Shown: positions 55,001-61,331 of the stretch, piece after piece
Layout of the letters: the number at the start of each line of letters is the position of its first letter
Position numbering within the stretch: position 1 is the first letter of the stretch
Source of the DNA: Nocardia wallacei
GTDB lineage: Bacteria; Actinomycetota; Actinomycetes; Mycobacteriales; Mycobacteriaceae
Assembly (NCBI RefSeq): GCF_014466955.1
Contig: NZ_AP023396.1
Coordinates: forward strand, 4,898,001-4,962,000
Direction of reading: 5' to 3'
Length of the DNA: 64,000 nucleotides
Notes under the pieces: generated by a model
Told to the model about the DNA's origin: nothing
The model's input: only the letters and a program-made list of their open reading frames with translations
Database searches by the model: none
Made by a program: the position numbers and the translations under genes

Positions 55001-57432
55001 ACCGTGCGCTGTTCGAACACGTCCTGCGCGCTGAACCGGACCCCGCGCCCGCGGGCTCGGGCCACGAGCAGGATCGCCATGATGCTGTCGCCGCCGAGCG
55101 CGAAGAACGAATCGTGCGCACCGACCCGCTCGATTCCGAGGACGTCGGCGAACGATGCCGCGACCACCGTCTCCGCCGGTCCTTCCGGGGCGCGGTAGTC
55201 GGGGCGGTCGACTTGCGGTGCGGGCAGGGCGCGCAGGTCCAGCTTTCCCGACGGGGTGATCGGGATGCGGTCCAGCGGCACGAAGGCATCGGGAACCATG
55301 TAGGCGGGCAGGCGATCGGCGAGCCATGCCCGCACCGCCTCGATCGACACGTCCCGGCTGCCGACCACGTACGCCACGAGCCGGTCGCTGCGCGCGTCGC
55401 CGTCGCGCACCCGCACCACCGCCCGTTCGACGTCCGGGTGTGCCGCGAGGCTCTGCTCCACCTCCCCCAGCTCGATCCGCTGACCGCGCAGCTTCACCTG
55501 CGAGTCGGCGCGGCCACTGAATTCCAGTGTGCCGTCGGGCCGCCGCCGCACCAGGTCGCCGGTGCGATACATGCGGGTGCCGGGCGCTCCGAACGGGTCG
55601 GCGACGAACCGTTCGGCCGTCGCCGCCGCACGGCCCTGATAGCCGCGCGCCAGCGGGATTCCGGCCAGATGCAATTCGCCGAGAAAACCCGCCGGGACCG
55701 GGCGCAGACCGGCGTCGAGCACATACGCCCGGGTGTTCCAGGCGGGACCACCGATCGGCACCACCACGGTGTCGGCCGGTTCCGCGCGATGCTCGGTCAC
55801 CGCGACCGCCGCCTCGGTGGGCCCGTACAGATTGTGCACGGCCACATCGGGTCCCGCGGCCGCCGCCACGGCCGGTGGCAACTGCTCGCCGATGACGAAC
55901 AGCTGCCGCAGCGATGCCAGCCGCGCCGGTTCCACCTGCCGCAGGAAGGCCGACAGCAGCGACGGCACGAAATCGGTCACCGTGACGCCGTGCCACTCGA
56001 TCAGCTCGGCCAGATATTGCGGGTCGCGCCGACCGCCGGAGCGGGCCAGCACCACGGTCGCGCCGACCCGCAACGGCAGCAGGAAGCCCCACAGCGACAC
56101 ATCGAACGTCGTGGCGGTCTTCTGCAGGTATACCTCGTCCGGTCCCAGCGCGTACCGGGCGATCATCCATTCGAGGTGATTGACGATCGCCGCCTGGGAG
56201 ACCGCCACCCCCTTCGGCACGCCCGTCGATCCCGACGTGAAGATCACGTATGCCGTATGGTCCGGATGCGCGGGAGCGCGACGATCCGAATCGCGCAGCG
56301 CCGCAGGGGAATACGCGGACGTGTCGAGTGTGTCCACTGCCACCGTGGCCACCCCGGCGGGTACGGTGATCTCGTCGGTGGAGCGGGTCAGCACGCAGAG
56401 CGGCCGGACGGTGTCCAGCATGTGCGTGGTGCGGGCACCGGGATGGGCCGGGTCGATCGGCACATAGACCGCGCCCGCCGCCGCGATCGCGTACAGCGCC
56501 ACCACCAGGTCGACCGAGCGTGGGATCGCCACCACCACAGCCGTTTCCGGACCGGCTCCGGTCGCGACGAGCCAGCGCGCCAAGCGATGCACGCGGGCGG
56601 CGAGCGCGCCGTAGGTGACGGTCGTGTCGTCGGTGACCAGCGCGGTGGCGTGCGGCGTGCGGTCGGCCTGCCGCGCGAAGGCCGCCGCGATGGTGTGCGG
56701 TGCGGGCAGCGGGTGTGCCGTCTCGTTCAACAGCTCTGTCGCCCAGCGGCGTTCGGTGGCGTCGGCGATGTCGACGGCGCCGATCGGCCGTTCCGGTTCT
56801 CGCACAAGCTGGTCGAGCACGTCGAGGTAGCGCCGCGGCAGGTCTTCGGCGATGCCGTCGGCGGTGACGGTCCATCGGCCGGGGTCCCGGTCGTCCAGCC
56901 GGGCGCGCAGCGCACCCGCGTGCGCCTCGTCCGAAGGGGCGGACTCGTCGCCGCCGTCCGGTGACTCCTGCACCGCGACAAGGCTCCAGCCCGCGGGCCA
57001 CGGGGCGTCGAAATCGGGCAGGTAGCGGTGGCGACGGGCCGACCGCAGTTCCCGCCCGAGCTGTGCCGCGAGACGGCCGAGCGTCCACTCCGGAGCCACG
57101 CTCGCCCGCACCGGTGTGATCGTCGCGCCCTGCCGCAGTGCCACCACGATGTCCCGCTCCCCGGTGACCCGGTGGGCGAACGCCGCCAGTGCCGCGAGCA
57201 GCACGGCCGCCGTGCCGCCGCCGCTGCGCCGGGCGATCGGCGCGAGCGCGGCCGCGTCCAGCGTGAGGCGCCGCCGATTGTTCTCGTGTCCAGCGCTCGG
57301 CTGGAAACCGTTGGGCCCCAGCGGCAGTGCGGTGTCCGGCGGCGGGGCGTCCGCGAGCCGGACCGCCCAGTATTCCCGGTCCGCTGCCCATCTGCCGGAC
57401 TGCCGGTAGCTCGTCTCGTCCGCGATGGTCAT
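40003..57432 (-). CDS. Giant nonribosomal peptide synthetase (5,809 aa) with missing adenylation domains
   Basis: Read from the ATG at 57432 (GGGCGGAAATGTC before it). Approximate domains in order: partial C lacking HHxxxDG (57432-56750), A1 (56700-55200), T1 (LGGDSI, ~55090), E1 (HHIAVDAVSW, ~54465), C2 (HHLLMDGWS, ~53025), T2 (LGGDSL, ~52000), C3 (HHIAADGWS, ~51430), C4 (HHIVGDGGG, ~50085), A2 (FDFSVWE, ~48570), T3 (~47555), C5 (HHLIADEHS, ~46995), T4 (FGGDSI, ~45935), E2 (HHLAVDGVSW, ~45390), C6 (HHHVLLDGWS, ~43955), A3 (~43060-41640), T5 (LGGNSL, ~41515), C7 (HHAAVDGES, ~40935). There is no thioesterase. Five T but only three A domains are present: T2 and T4 have none of their own, and C3-C4 is a tandem pair. 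By the ten-residue code, A2 reads D-F-W-N-V-G-M-V-H, a threonine code; A1 reads D-V-W-D-F-I-L-V-A and A3 D-F-H-S-I-A-G-F-I, neither assignable. Two E domains predict two D residues. No MbtH is in the window. Confidence 0.93.
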   Translation of the reverse strand: MTIADETSYRQSGRWAADREYWAVRLADAPPPDTALPLGPNGFQPSAGHENNRRRLTLDAAALAPIARRSGGGTAAVLLAALAAFAHRVTGERDIVVALRQGATITPVRASVAPEWTLGRLAAQLGRELRSARRHRYLPDFDAPWPAGWSLVAVQESPDGGDESAPSDEAHAGALRARLDDRDPGRWTVTADGIAEDLPRRYLDVLDQLVREPERPIGAVDIADATERRWATELLNETAHPLPAPHTIAAAFARQADRTPHATALVTDDTTVTYGALAARVHRLARWLVATGAGPETAVVVAIPRSVDLVVALYAIAAAGAVYVPIDPAHPGARTTHMLDTVRPLCVLTRSTDEITVPAGVATVAVDTLDTSAYSPAALRDSDRRAPAHPDHTAYVIFTSGSTGVPKGVAVSQAAIVNHLEWMIARYALGPDEVYLQKTATTFDVSLWGFLLPLRVGATVVLARSGGRRDPQYLAELIEWHGVTVTDFVPSLLSAFLRQVEPARLASLRQLFVIGEQLPPAVAAAAGPDVAVHNLYGPTEAAVAVTEHRAEPADTVVVPIGGPAWNTRAYVLDAGLRPVPAGFLGELHLAGIPLARGYQGRAAATAERFVADPFGAPGTRMYRTGDLVRRRPDGTLEFSGRADSQVKLRGQRIELGEVEQSLAAHPDVERAVVRVRDGDARSDRLVAYVVGSRDVSIEAVRAWLADRLPAYMVPDAFVPLDRIPITPSGKLDLRALPAPQVDRPDYRAPEGPAETVVAASFADVLGIERVGAHDSFFALGGDSIMAILLVARARGRGVRFSAQDVFEQRTVAALAALAATTPTDTGSRILTELPGGGVGDMPLPPVLRHLIDHGVGDGPTQSATLRLPVGVDHATLAATLAAVVDRHDMLRARLYRRAGGGTAVATSPETGDWRLTVAPPGAVDVAALVHRVEVDPAADTEAIRALLVAEHDAALRRLSPAAGVVLQAVWLDRPGAAGWLLLVVHHIAVDAVSWRILVPDLMSAWTQLRSGGPAALPAPTTSMRRWVHALAADAQQGARAAELPLWRRILDAVETPLGARPFDPSVDRAQDVRSVRVRVAEAATAELEVVAERFGADTQDVLLTALALALAAWRPEAAARHRVWLEGHGREAVPGAELSRTVGWFTTVYPALLDVSGLDAADALAGGPAAGAALKRIKQHLRELPDRGIGYGVLRYLAAGAAEELAAPPAEVGFRYLGRTGALTGDAPWLPDPDLSDLPEPVADVPAMAGLDVATVIAGDSLHTVFAYPRTLLGDKDIEALTALWQQALAGLARHGTAPGAGGRTPSDFPLVRVGQDEIEQWERRYPGLADVWPLAPLQEGLYFHAVLAQSSVDAYHVQTVFRLSGAVDTRRLRDAVARILDRHAALRVAVLTRTEGAAVQIVAGAVRVPWADLDLRDTTDPAAEFAKFAAADRRRPFRLDEPPLLRCALITLGDNDFRFVVTTHHLLMDGWSMPLVATELLMRYAAGAAPAALPPVRGYQHFLAWLQRQDSDSARRAWQAAFQNATGPTLLAPEQRARRITSVADTVEFGLDETRSELIRKVAAAHQVTTNTVLQCSWGLTLALTTGRPDVAFGTAVSGRPAELPGVTEMVGLFVNTVPVRVRLDATETVAELLVRHQREQADLVAYQYLGLAEILAAAGRPALFDTLLEVQSYPLDAATLTAANGPDGLAVTGVEVNDGTHYPLTLVAWLDTRLRVRAGYLRECFDEATIRELTDRWMRVLSAMIDDPDAPIQRLLPAEAPRIDPAPSASAAEPPPYEPPRGRLEAAVAAAYAEALDVPRVGRDDDFFALGGDSLSAMRMVSLLRARAGAEVPIGEIFTAPTVAALAAHARPAPRDRGVVPMPRPERVPLSHGQRRLWLVHELSDGAPMYNIPLALRLTGPVDLDAMRAALRDVVIRHEALRTVCAVADGVAYQRILDPADVELALPVIESGAASLSARLSAAARRRFDLAKDLPIRAALMRCGPADHVLIVVLHHIAADGWSMVPLARDVATAYTARCAGSEPAWDPLPVQYADYTLWQRERLGADDEPTPLLRGQLEYWRTELANLPQPLPLPADRPRPEIARGGAGQVGLTIDADLLAAVEAYAGARRATTSMVLQAALVVLLHRRGAGTDITLGGPIAGRNDPALGDLVGFFVNTWVLRVGVSGEVSFATVVDRVRAKALAAYDNQDAPFERLVELVAPRRSTAYHPLYQVMFAWQNTAVPQLTLPGLHVEPVPVDTGAAKVDLFFGLTAPAPGQPAVGTVEYATDLFDRGTVEELAAQYCRLLADLVRQPDLALHALDTEPVGDERARPLTAAQREIWFGQQLDRTGRRFVVGGYLHIRGELDHALFERALRHTVAGAETLRVRIAVGDDGPVQELMDLTDWPLHHKDFRGTAEPFDAARAYIATELDRPYDLTAAPLFDHALLRVGEADHLWFLRFHHIVGDGGGMAAFTKRVSDTYRALSAGTSVADTVFDRLDALVEQDVRYRGSHRFDADREFWAGRLAGLPETAVLAEDAVQGSADEFVRHTGTLDAGTWRALRDRADAYGVRWPVLVLTATVLALHADTGARVVVPGLTVPAKRSWHALGMTANVVPLRVAVDPGAPLSALVAAVGAESSAVLRHQHYRQADMRRAGIIDGRPPHGPVVTIMPMDLMREFGGNPAVPHQGSPGRTDGVTIGVYDNGEPELRLDLDSVTARHTPANLAAHHARLLDLLSVLATADPDTPVGRLPFGDAPASVAVASAGERENTAEPTTLVDCLLRGVEHSATATALVHGAESMSYGELHERSQRWAARLSARGAGPGMLVAVLLPRGIDLVVAIVAVLKSGAAYVPLDPRHPAARLRLILDDTRPGIVVTDRDHAAALAGEQTLVIDAPGEPEVLRDSAFRPNPDNPAYVIHTSGSTGRPKGVVVTHRCAARLLASTRSLFDLGPADVWTLFHSVAFDFSVWEIWGALRHGATLVIVDERIARSPDDFLDLLVTHRVTVLNQTPAAFDLLTAVVAARPARAAELALRLVVLGGDKTDPRRLAGWAAAVGRGGPRLVNMYGITETTVHATAHELATDADRGPESVVGQPLPGRRVRLLDAALREVPAGLPGEIYLGGDGLATGYLGRSGLTAARFVADPAGPPGARMYRSGDLGRVGGRGLEYLGRADRQVKIRGFRLEPGEVEAALCALPGVTAAVVRAEERAPGDRRLVAYAVAPGADAGVLRDRLAATLPAHAVPSLVVPVDALPLTANGKIDHAALSALRTAAGRRGRPAGELAKTVYDLFADTLGRDDFGPGENFFALGGDSLLAGRLVLRIRAELNADIDVRDLFDRPTVGGLAEAIEQAKTTAPQGFALGGPRPDRIPLSAAQQRLWTLYRLDPSSVAYHIPVAVELTGAVDLDALRAALADVRARHESLRTVFTESGDAQLIHDGSPEPMSIETGEPTVERLTAEAVRPFDPCVRPPWRATVFTGDTSTVFLLVLHHLIADEHSLGVLAADLGTAYAARRAGQAPEWPPLPVQYADYVVWQHATLGAPDDPHPALAAELTRWRHTLRDLPEHSQLPLDRRAAALTQRGDTVPLEFDGDIRDRIAALAAARNATPFMVLHAAVACLLGRAGAGTDIVVGTVTSGRDTVGLDELIGFFAETVVLRTDLSGRPGFAAAVDRAREADLAAFAHPVPFDRVVAAVRPERTAGRHPLFEVMVTLRPERAAVDLAGLTCRPIELPRTHAKFPLLFEFAWGTGTVGGVLEYSTDLFERTTAESLAAGLRRLLAAALAEPDRPVDELPFLADGERLRSAPVAPPPAVPASAAVDPVTETLLLELARSVLGVDDLGVHDSFFRFGGDSILAIRLVNRARSSGVSLTPTDVFERQTVRELARIATAVSAPADPLAGVGPVAPTPIMRDLLDNPTPTDGFGQYVVVPAPDDATADTLASALRRIVDRHDALRLQVIDGRQLVVRPPGAVAAANLLRHSAVQDAEAALPDALTGARDRLRPSEGVLLQAVWLDARPGLLLIVVHHLAVDGVSWRILIPELAAAHRAVTTGVEPAFAPVVTPLRTWTAALAEQPVPAAETRWWRRTVGQVASGLAAHRLDPARDTVGSAETLTVTVDAAQTAELLTRVPHRFRGTAADILLAALSAAAHRAVPDGPGVLVDVEGHGRDLTDPSLAALDVSTTVGWFTVVYPVRLSAGVPDWDAMVRNGSGLTHVANTVKEAVRSTPRRGVGYGMLRHAQDVPPEIAAARVPIGFNYLGRLGGDAGALGVRFGSTADAAMALPHALEINAAVRETPDGPVLQAEWTWAPSVLDAATVSGLAADWTAALAAFAAHHTDPAGVPRTPSDFPLAEVTAAELARLRDAFGEPSDLLPATPLQSGLLFHTLYQRTTDAPEDVYVVQLVLGLEGDLDEQRLRAATVALLRRHPHLGCVFAVEGADRIVAVVREAAEPDWRTVDFTALPERDRAVAGALRAERRRIDPATAPPLAFCLIRIGQREWRLAFTHHHVLLDGWSVANVLRETILLYLGAELPPAPPFRDYLRWRSTRDRGAARAAWRTALRDCRPTRVSRAGRSGWSEQPEVHEFVLPDELAKRLPERAAEAGLTLNTLVSAAWSLVLAHLTGSDDVVFGTTVAVRPADLDAERMVGLMINTVPVRVRLRPGDTLAELAAGLQAARAALYEHDHLGLHEIEEVAGSAELFDTSVVFENYPVQVDDLGDTGLRARMVDVFDRPHYPVALVVVPGAERTVFRLAVRPRQLAWSGSAADWWDRFRAACAALADAAERTVAGTDLLRGAERSRVLEWGHGPDVDFEKDCLATTFEKTADRYADRVAIRSGDTELTFAQLRGRVRRLAGYLARHGVGPGAAVGVRLERSAEVAVAFLAVVRLGALIVPLDHRFPADRQRNILRHSGVGVLLDAATLAAADETPETEGLPPVPVDIPACLMFTSGSTGVPKGVVVTHRNILARVRELARSGDVGERVLFHSPHSWDFAVHEVWWPLLTGRSVVVAPAGDLDPAAYGRILRDGGVTTASIATGLFEVLSEHCAAELARVRLIVAGSALAPAAVARVRAVRPDAVVVNGFGPVEATFIALAHPVSPDEPDGAVPIGRPIANSSAFVLDSMLRPAPPMVVGEIYLAGAGLADGYHRLPGATAERFVACPFGPPGSRMYRTGDLGSWDRHGVMRFHGRSDRQVKVGGFRVEPGEVEAALRRNPAVAAAVVTARTGPGGVTLAGYIVPRGSVDPVRVRAELLDELPRYLVPSVVVEIPELPLTPTGKVDVDALPEPPRGDSRAARSPRQQLLAELFAASLGVSAVGVDDDFFALGGNSLSAMRLVGRIRAALGATVSLRDLFEAPTVSGMERHLGNRSTESAPPVDLPASRPAVLPLSPAQQRFWTVNYLGGQRPDYLLAAAVEIRGDLDAAALRSAVGDLVARHEMLRTVLPYTEDGPAQHIVPVDAVRIGLPVRELEAAELDGVLARELEHGFDLQTQLPLRGKLFRLAPDRHVLFAMMHHAAVDGESLAVLRRDLATAYAARLRGHAPEWPGAAAQYADHVLALRARLGDEADPGSVRHAQARYWRTKLSDLPEELPLPFARPRAELTSRAAATVPVDLDAAAVARVARACAATPYTVVHAVLAAALSSSGAGRDVPIGVAVSGRDSAELDTMVGCLIDLVIVRVDTDAGGRALVRAVRDDLLAAVDNRDYPFDRMVEQVNPRRAPHRHPLVQVAITYRVESPDPQPFPDAHPYPLPAPSTEFDILLELTERPATAGPGSLTGTLIYPDQLFDRPTIARLATTMRDQLATLQAECEHGEKSVVVTVDIPDSRV

Positions 57433-57469
57433 GACATTTCCGCCCTTTCGGCCCCGAGGTGCGCGATCC

Positions 57470-58504
57470 TCACCAGCTCCACCGCACCTCCTGCGGATCC
57501 GGCAGTCGGCGCAGCAGCGCAATGCTCCAGGCCGCCACCGGGGCGGAGTTCAGCACGATCGTGTAGTCACCCGCCGCCCGCGCGGGCGCCGCGTCCTCGG
57601 CGTTGACCAGCACGTCGACGGGTCCCAGATGGCCGTAGCGGGCGAGGTTGCCGCGGCAGACCGGATCGATCGGCACGTCGAGGGCCTGCTGCCAGAATTC
57701 GACGGCCCCGGCGCCGAGATTCTGCATCAGGTATGCCGCGATATCGCTGTGCCCCAGGTTGTTCCGGTCCAGTATCTCCGCCCGCAGGTCGGCGAACCGG
57801 TTGCGGCTCTCCACCGCCAGCCGGAACGAGTAGGCCGCCTCGTCGGCGCACGCCTCGGTCCAGTCGGCCGTGGGCACGTCGCGGTAGTCGATGCGGAACA
57901 GATCCGCGTACTGTCCGTTGCTCCGGACGATGTGGTCGACCAATTCGTAGCGGCCCGCGCCGTCGGTGGTCAGCAGCACGGCCGCCGCGCCGTCGCCGAG
58001 GATCGTCATCGGCGACCGGTACCGCGCCCGGGTCGGGGCGATCGCGGCCGCCACCACCAGCACAGTGCGATAGCGGCCGCCGCCGCGCAGCAGGGCCGCG
58101 GCCATTTCGACGGCCGCGGACACCGAGACGCAGCCGAGATCGCCGATGCTCGTGGTGAACGCGCCCGTCGCGCCCAGCCGGTGCTGCAGCGCCGTCGCCT
58201 CCGAGGCCAGCAGGTAGTCCGGTGCGCGGCCCTGCACCAGCAGCAGGGCGTCGAGGTCGGCGGCGGCCAGACCGGCTTCGCGCAGGGCGGCCTCGGCGGC
58301 GGTATGCGCCAGATCCGCGGCCGCGGTGTCCCCGGCGACCGGCACGCTGTCGATGCCGAGACTCAGTGCGTGCGCCCGCTGCGCCGCGGTCCGCGTCGCC
58401 AGTTCCGGCAGTTGCGCCACCGTCTGCGTGGTGGCGGGGATACAGCGTGCGACAGGACCGAGCCTGATGCTGACATCCCCCGCATTCGGCGCAGCGCCGC
58501 TCAT
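57470..58504 (-). CDS. Ketoacyl-ACP synthase III-like enzyme
   Basis: A 344-residue thiolase-fold protein. ATG 58504 has AAGGAG six bases upstream, which decides against the GTG at 58507. The nucleophile is Cys125 in SIGDLGCVSVSAA, and TILGDGAAAVLL is the conserved strand after it. The FabH His/Asn motifs are altered: the C-terminal part reads MQNLGAG and RYGHLGPVDVLVN, as in the KAS III-like acyltransferases/ester-forming enzymes (CerJ/DpsC type) of natural-product clusters. It is the first gene of the operon, 37 bases before the NRPS. It may supply or attach an acyl starter, or acylate the product; neither is provable from sequence. Confidence 0.85.
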   Translation of the reverse strand: MSGAAPNAGDVSIRLGPVARCIPATTQTVAQLPELATRTAAQRAHALSLGIDSVPVAGDTAAADLAHTAAEAALREAGLAAADLDALLLVQGRAPDYLLASEATALQHRLGATGAFTTSIGDLGCVSVSAAVEMAAALLRGGGRYRTVLVVAAAIAPTRARYRSPMTILGDGAAAVLLTTDGAGRYELVDHIVRSNGQYADLFRIDYRDVPTADWTEACADEAAYSFRLAVESRNRFADLRAEILDRNNLGHSDIAAYLMQNLGAGAVEFWQQALDVPIDPVCRGNLARYGHLGPVDVLVNAEDAAPARAAGDYTIVLNSAPVAAWSIALLRRLPDPQEVRWSW

Positions 58505-58600
58505 CACGAACTCCTTCTACAGCGACGTCCCGCGCGCGGTCTGCCGTCACACCCGTCGGCAGACACGTAACCGGACCACACCGTCCCGGCACGAGCCGCA

Positions 58601-59347
58601 TCAATTTGGGTCTTGGCGCTGACCTCGGACCCGGATAGACATCGATCCCGCATCGGCCGTGCGAGCCGCCCACCACTGCGCGGCGGCCACCACTGCCGCG
58701 CCGAGGGACGTGGCGGTGGCCGCCAGCGCGGCGGGTGTGAAGGCGGTCGTGGAATACGGTGCGGAGAAGCGGGCGCCCGGCAGGACCAGATCACCGTCGT
58801 TGACGGCCCACTGAATCCACGAGCCGATCTGCCCGCCCACATCCCAGCTGCGAGAGGTCATCTCGTACAACTGTGCCGCACGGCTGTCGAGGTGCCACAT
58901 CACCACCAGCACGAGAACCGCCACGGCGACCGCCGCGACCGTGGCGACCAGCGAGACCATCCGCGATCGCAGCCGGAGATCGAGCGCCACGGCGGTCGCC
59001 AGCACCACGATGGCCGCACCGACGAGGACGGCCCAGGCGCCGCTGATACTCGCCGTGAACGGTGACGGTCTCGACCAGGCCCCCATATAACTGGTGGTCG
59101 CCTCGATCCGGCCGAAAGCGTTCGCACGTGCCGTCCCGTCGACGCCGTCGACGGTGAGCCAGGGCCGAAACAGCAGTACGAACGTGACGATATTCGCGCC
59201 GACCGCCACCAGGAATCCCCACTTGCCTCGCAACACGGCGGCCTTCGCGCGCAGGGTAGTCGTTCGCGCGCACCGCACGCCTCCCCGCACCGGCCCCGTC
59301 GCAACACCGGGGTCCCGCTTCGCCTGCCACGGCGTCGGCAGGGTCAT
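58601..59347 (-). CDS. Four-helix membrane protein
   Basis: A 248-residue protein with an Arg-rich N-terminus and hydrophobic segments at about 44-62, 102-122, 130-152 and 205-228. An extracytoplasmic loop with FRPWL and a second loop near SWDVGGQIGSWIQWAVNDGD face outward. This layout occurs in many unnamed mycolata proteins. No enzymatic motif. It precedes the NRPS operon on the same strand with a 96-base gap. Confidence 0.68.
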   Translation of the reverse strand: MTLPTPWQAKRDPGVATGPVRGGVRCARTTTLRAKAAVLRGKWGFLVAVGANIVTFVLLFRPWLTVDGVDGTARANAFGRIEATTSYMGAWSRPSPFTASISGAWAVLVGAAIVVLATAVALDLRLRSRMVSLVATVAAVAVAVLVLVVMWHLDSRAAQLYEMTSRSWDVGGQIGSWIQWAVNDGDLVLPGARFSAPYSTTAFTPAALAATATSLGAAVVAAAQWWAARTADAGSMSIRVRGQRQDPN

Positions 59348-59541
59348 TTCACACCGGACGCGGACGCCACCAACGCACCATCACACACCATTCGGGCATG
59401 GTAGGTACGTCCCCCGCACCGTTTCCGAGCCTTATACGCGCCTTTGACGCCTGGGCCGCCGCATCACCCGATTCCCTCACGGATTCTTGGCGGGCCCGAG
59501 AAGGGGTTGCCTGGACCGGTGGCCCGTCGTAGCTTGGGCGT

Positions 59542-59557
59542 AAGTAAGCGCTTACTT
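59542..59557. promoter_or_regulatory. TetR operator candidate
   Basis: AAGTAAGC-GCTTACTT is a perfect 16-base palindrome 11 bases before the TetR gene start and of the form bound by many AcrR/TetR proteins. Confidence 0.65.
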
Positions 59558-59568
59558 TCGGGGCGGGC

Positions 59569-59888
59569 ATGAGTGACTCGACGCGGGATCGGATCATCGG
59601 TGCGGCGTTGCGCCTGTTCGGTGAACAGGGGTACGCGCGGACCACGGTGTCCCAAATCGAAAAGGCCGCAGGGCTTTCCGGCGGAACGGGCGCCCTGTAT
59701 CGGCATTTCCGGACGAAGGACGATCTGCTGATCGAGGCGGTCCGCACGCAAATGGGCGAGTGCGGCCAGTGGGGGCCATCGCGCACTACTGGCTGATCAG
59801 CGACACCTTCGGCGGGCAGCATCCGACCGAGGTCGATTGCGGCCGCTATCTGCGCGCGGCCGCGGAAATGGTCGTCGCCCGCCTGTGA
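59569..59888 (+). pseudogene. TetR-family regulator with internal deletion
   Basis: ATG 59569 opens a perfect TetR DNA-binding domain (RIIGAALRLFGEQGYARTTV, IEKAAGLSGGTGALYRHFRTKDDLL) that ends in an unrelated tail at 59796. From 59775 another frame encodes AIAHYWLISDTFGGQHPTEV, then YLRAAAEMVVARL and a TGA at 59888, the last helix of a TetR ligand domain. About 100 residues between them are missing. The truncated product might still bind DNA. Confidence 0.75.
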
Positions 59889-59917
59889 GGGGCGGGCGCG
59901 GACGAGGAGGGGACAGC

Positions 59918-61078
59918 ATGAACGCACACATCACCGTCATCGGGGGTGGGCTCGCCGGGCTGACCGCGGCGATCGCGGCCGCCGAAACCGGCGCTGGGGT
60001 ACGGCTTTTCGAGGCGCATCACCGCCTCGGCGGTCGCGCCCGCGCCACGCCGTCGCCGCACGTGGCGCACGACGGCGCCCATGTCTTCTACGCCGACGGC
60101 CCGCACTACGCATGGCTGAAGCGGCACGGTTTCGTCGCCGATCTGGGATGGCCGGGGCCCGGTGACTGGGGCCGCATCGGTTTCCGGGTGGATGGGCGCA
60201 TCCGGAAGATGCCGCCGCTGGGCATGATTCGCGCGCAGGCGCGCGTCGGACTGCGGGCGCCGGTCGATGTCGACTTCCACGGCTGGGCCGCATCGCGATG
60301 GGGCGAGCGCACCGCGACACGGCTGGCCAACGCCATCAGCGTGGTCACCTACGACGCCGACACCGGTCGCCTGTCCGCGGCCTTCGTCTGGGGCCTGATC
60401 CGGCGGGCGTTCGGGCCCACCGTTCCCGCGGTGCGGTGGGTGCGCGGCGGGTGGCAGCGCGTCATCGACGATATGGCCGCTCGCGCAACCGAACTCGGTG
60501 TCGTGATCGAAACCGATGCCCGGGTGGAGGAATTGCCCACCGGCGGACCGGTGATCGTCGCGACGGATCTGCACGCCGCCCGCCGCCTGCTCGACGACGC
60601 CACGCTGGACTGGCGCAGCGGCCACACGGTGCTGCTCGACGTCGCCGTCACCGCCTCCCGGCGCGACCGTACCGTGGTCTTCGATCTGGACGAGGGCGGC
60701 TTCCAGGAGAGCTACACCATGCAGGACGACACCATCGCACCGCCCGGCGAGTCGCTCTACCAGCTCCAGATGCCCGTCCGCGCCGGTGAATCCGCGCCGG
60801 ACGCGCATCGCCGGCTCGAGGCGTTCGCCGACCTCACCATCCCGAACTGGCGTAGCCGTACCACCTTTCACCGCACCGCGGCAGCGAAGAACCGCACCGG
60901 CGCACTCGACCTGCCCGGCCACACCTGGCGCGACCGCCCCGCCATCGACCGCGGCAACGACGTCTACCTCGTCGGCGACATGGTGGCCGCGCCGGGAATG
61001 CGCGGTGAGATCTCCATCAACAGCGCCCTCGCCGCAGCGGACCGCGCCACCGCCGCACTCGGGATCCGAACCAGCTGA
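59918..61078 (+). CDS. FAD-dependent amine oxidase/phytoene desaturase-like protein
   Basis: A 386-residue flavoprotein; ATG 59918 follows GGACGAGGAGGGGACAGC. It starts with ITVIGGGLAGLTAAIAAAE (FAD ADP loop), then LFEAHHRLGGRARAT (GG-R-x-x-motif) and ends with VYLVGDMVAAPGMRGEISINSA (FAD C-terminal motif). This is the NAD(P)-binding/amine oxidase-like desaturase group. Substrate unknown. It follows the broken TetR gene by 29 bases and was probably its target. Confidence 0.85.
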   Translation: MNAHITVIGGGLAGLTAAIAAAETGAGVRLFEAHHRLGGRARATPSPHVAHDGAHVFYADGPHYAWLKRHGFVADLGWPGPGDWGRIGFRVDGRIRKMPPLGMIRAQARVGLRAPVDVDFHGWAASRWGERTATRLANAISVVTYDADTGRLSAAFVWGLIRRAFGPTVPAVRWVRGGWQRVIDDMAARATELGVVIETDARVEELPTGGPVIVATDLHAARRLLDDATLDWRSGHTVLLDVAVTASRRDRTVVFDLDEGGFQESYTMQDDTIAPPGESLYQLQMPVRAGESAPDAHRRLEAFADLTIPNWRSRTTFHRTAAAKNRTGALDLPGHTWRDRPAIDRGNDVYLVGDMVAAPGMRGEISINSALAAADRATAALGIRTS

Positions 61079-61331
61079 TCGGCGCGGCCGGCCGATGACT
61101 GTGCCCGGCCCCGGCGAGGTCGTCGTCATGGCGTTCGACCGAATCGGATCTCGTCCGTCGACAGATCCGCCGGGCACTTCCGAACCATGCGGTGATCGAC
61201 CGCGGGGCCTGGTGTGGGTCCGGTCGGATCACGCACGCGGGGTATCTGGGTATGGCTTTCGGTGCCGCCGCATCAAACGGACGAAACAGGGTAACGCCGA
61301 CGTAATGTTCCCTGTTCGAAGGAGGCGGCAC

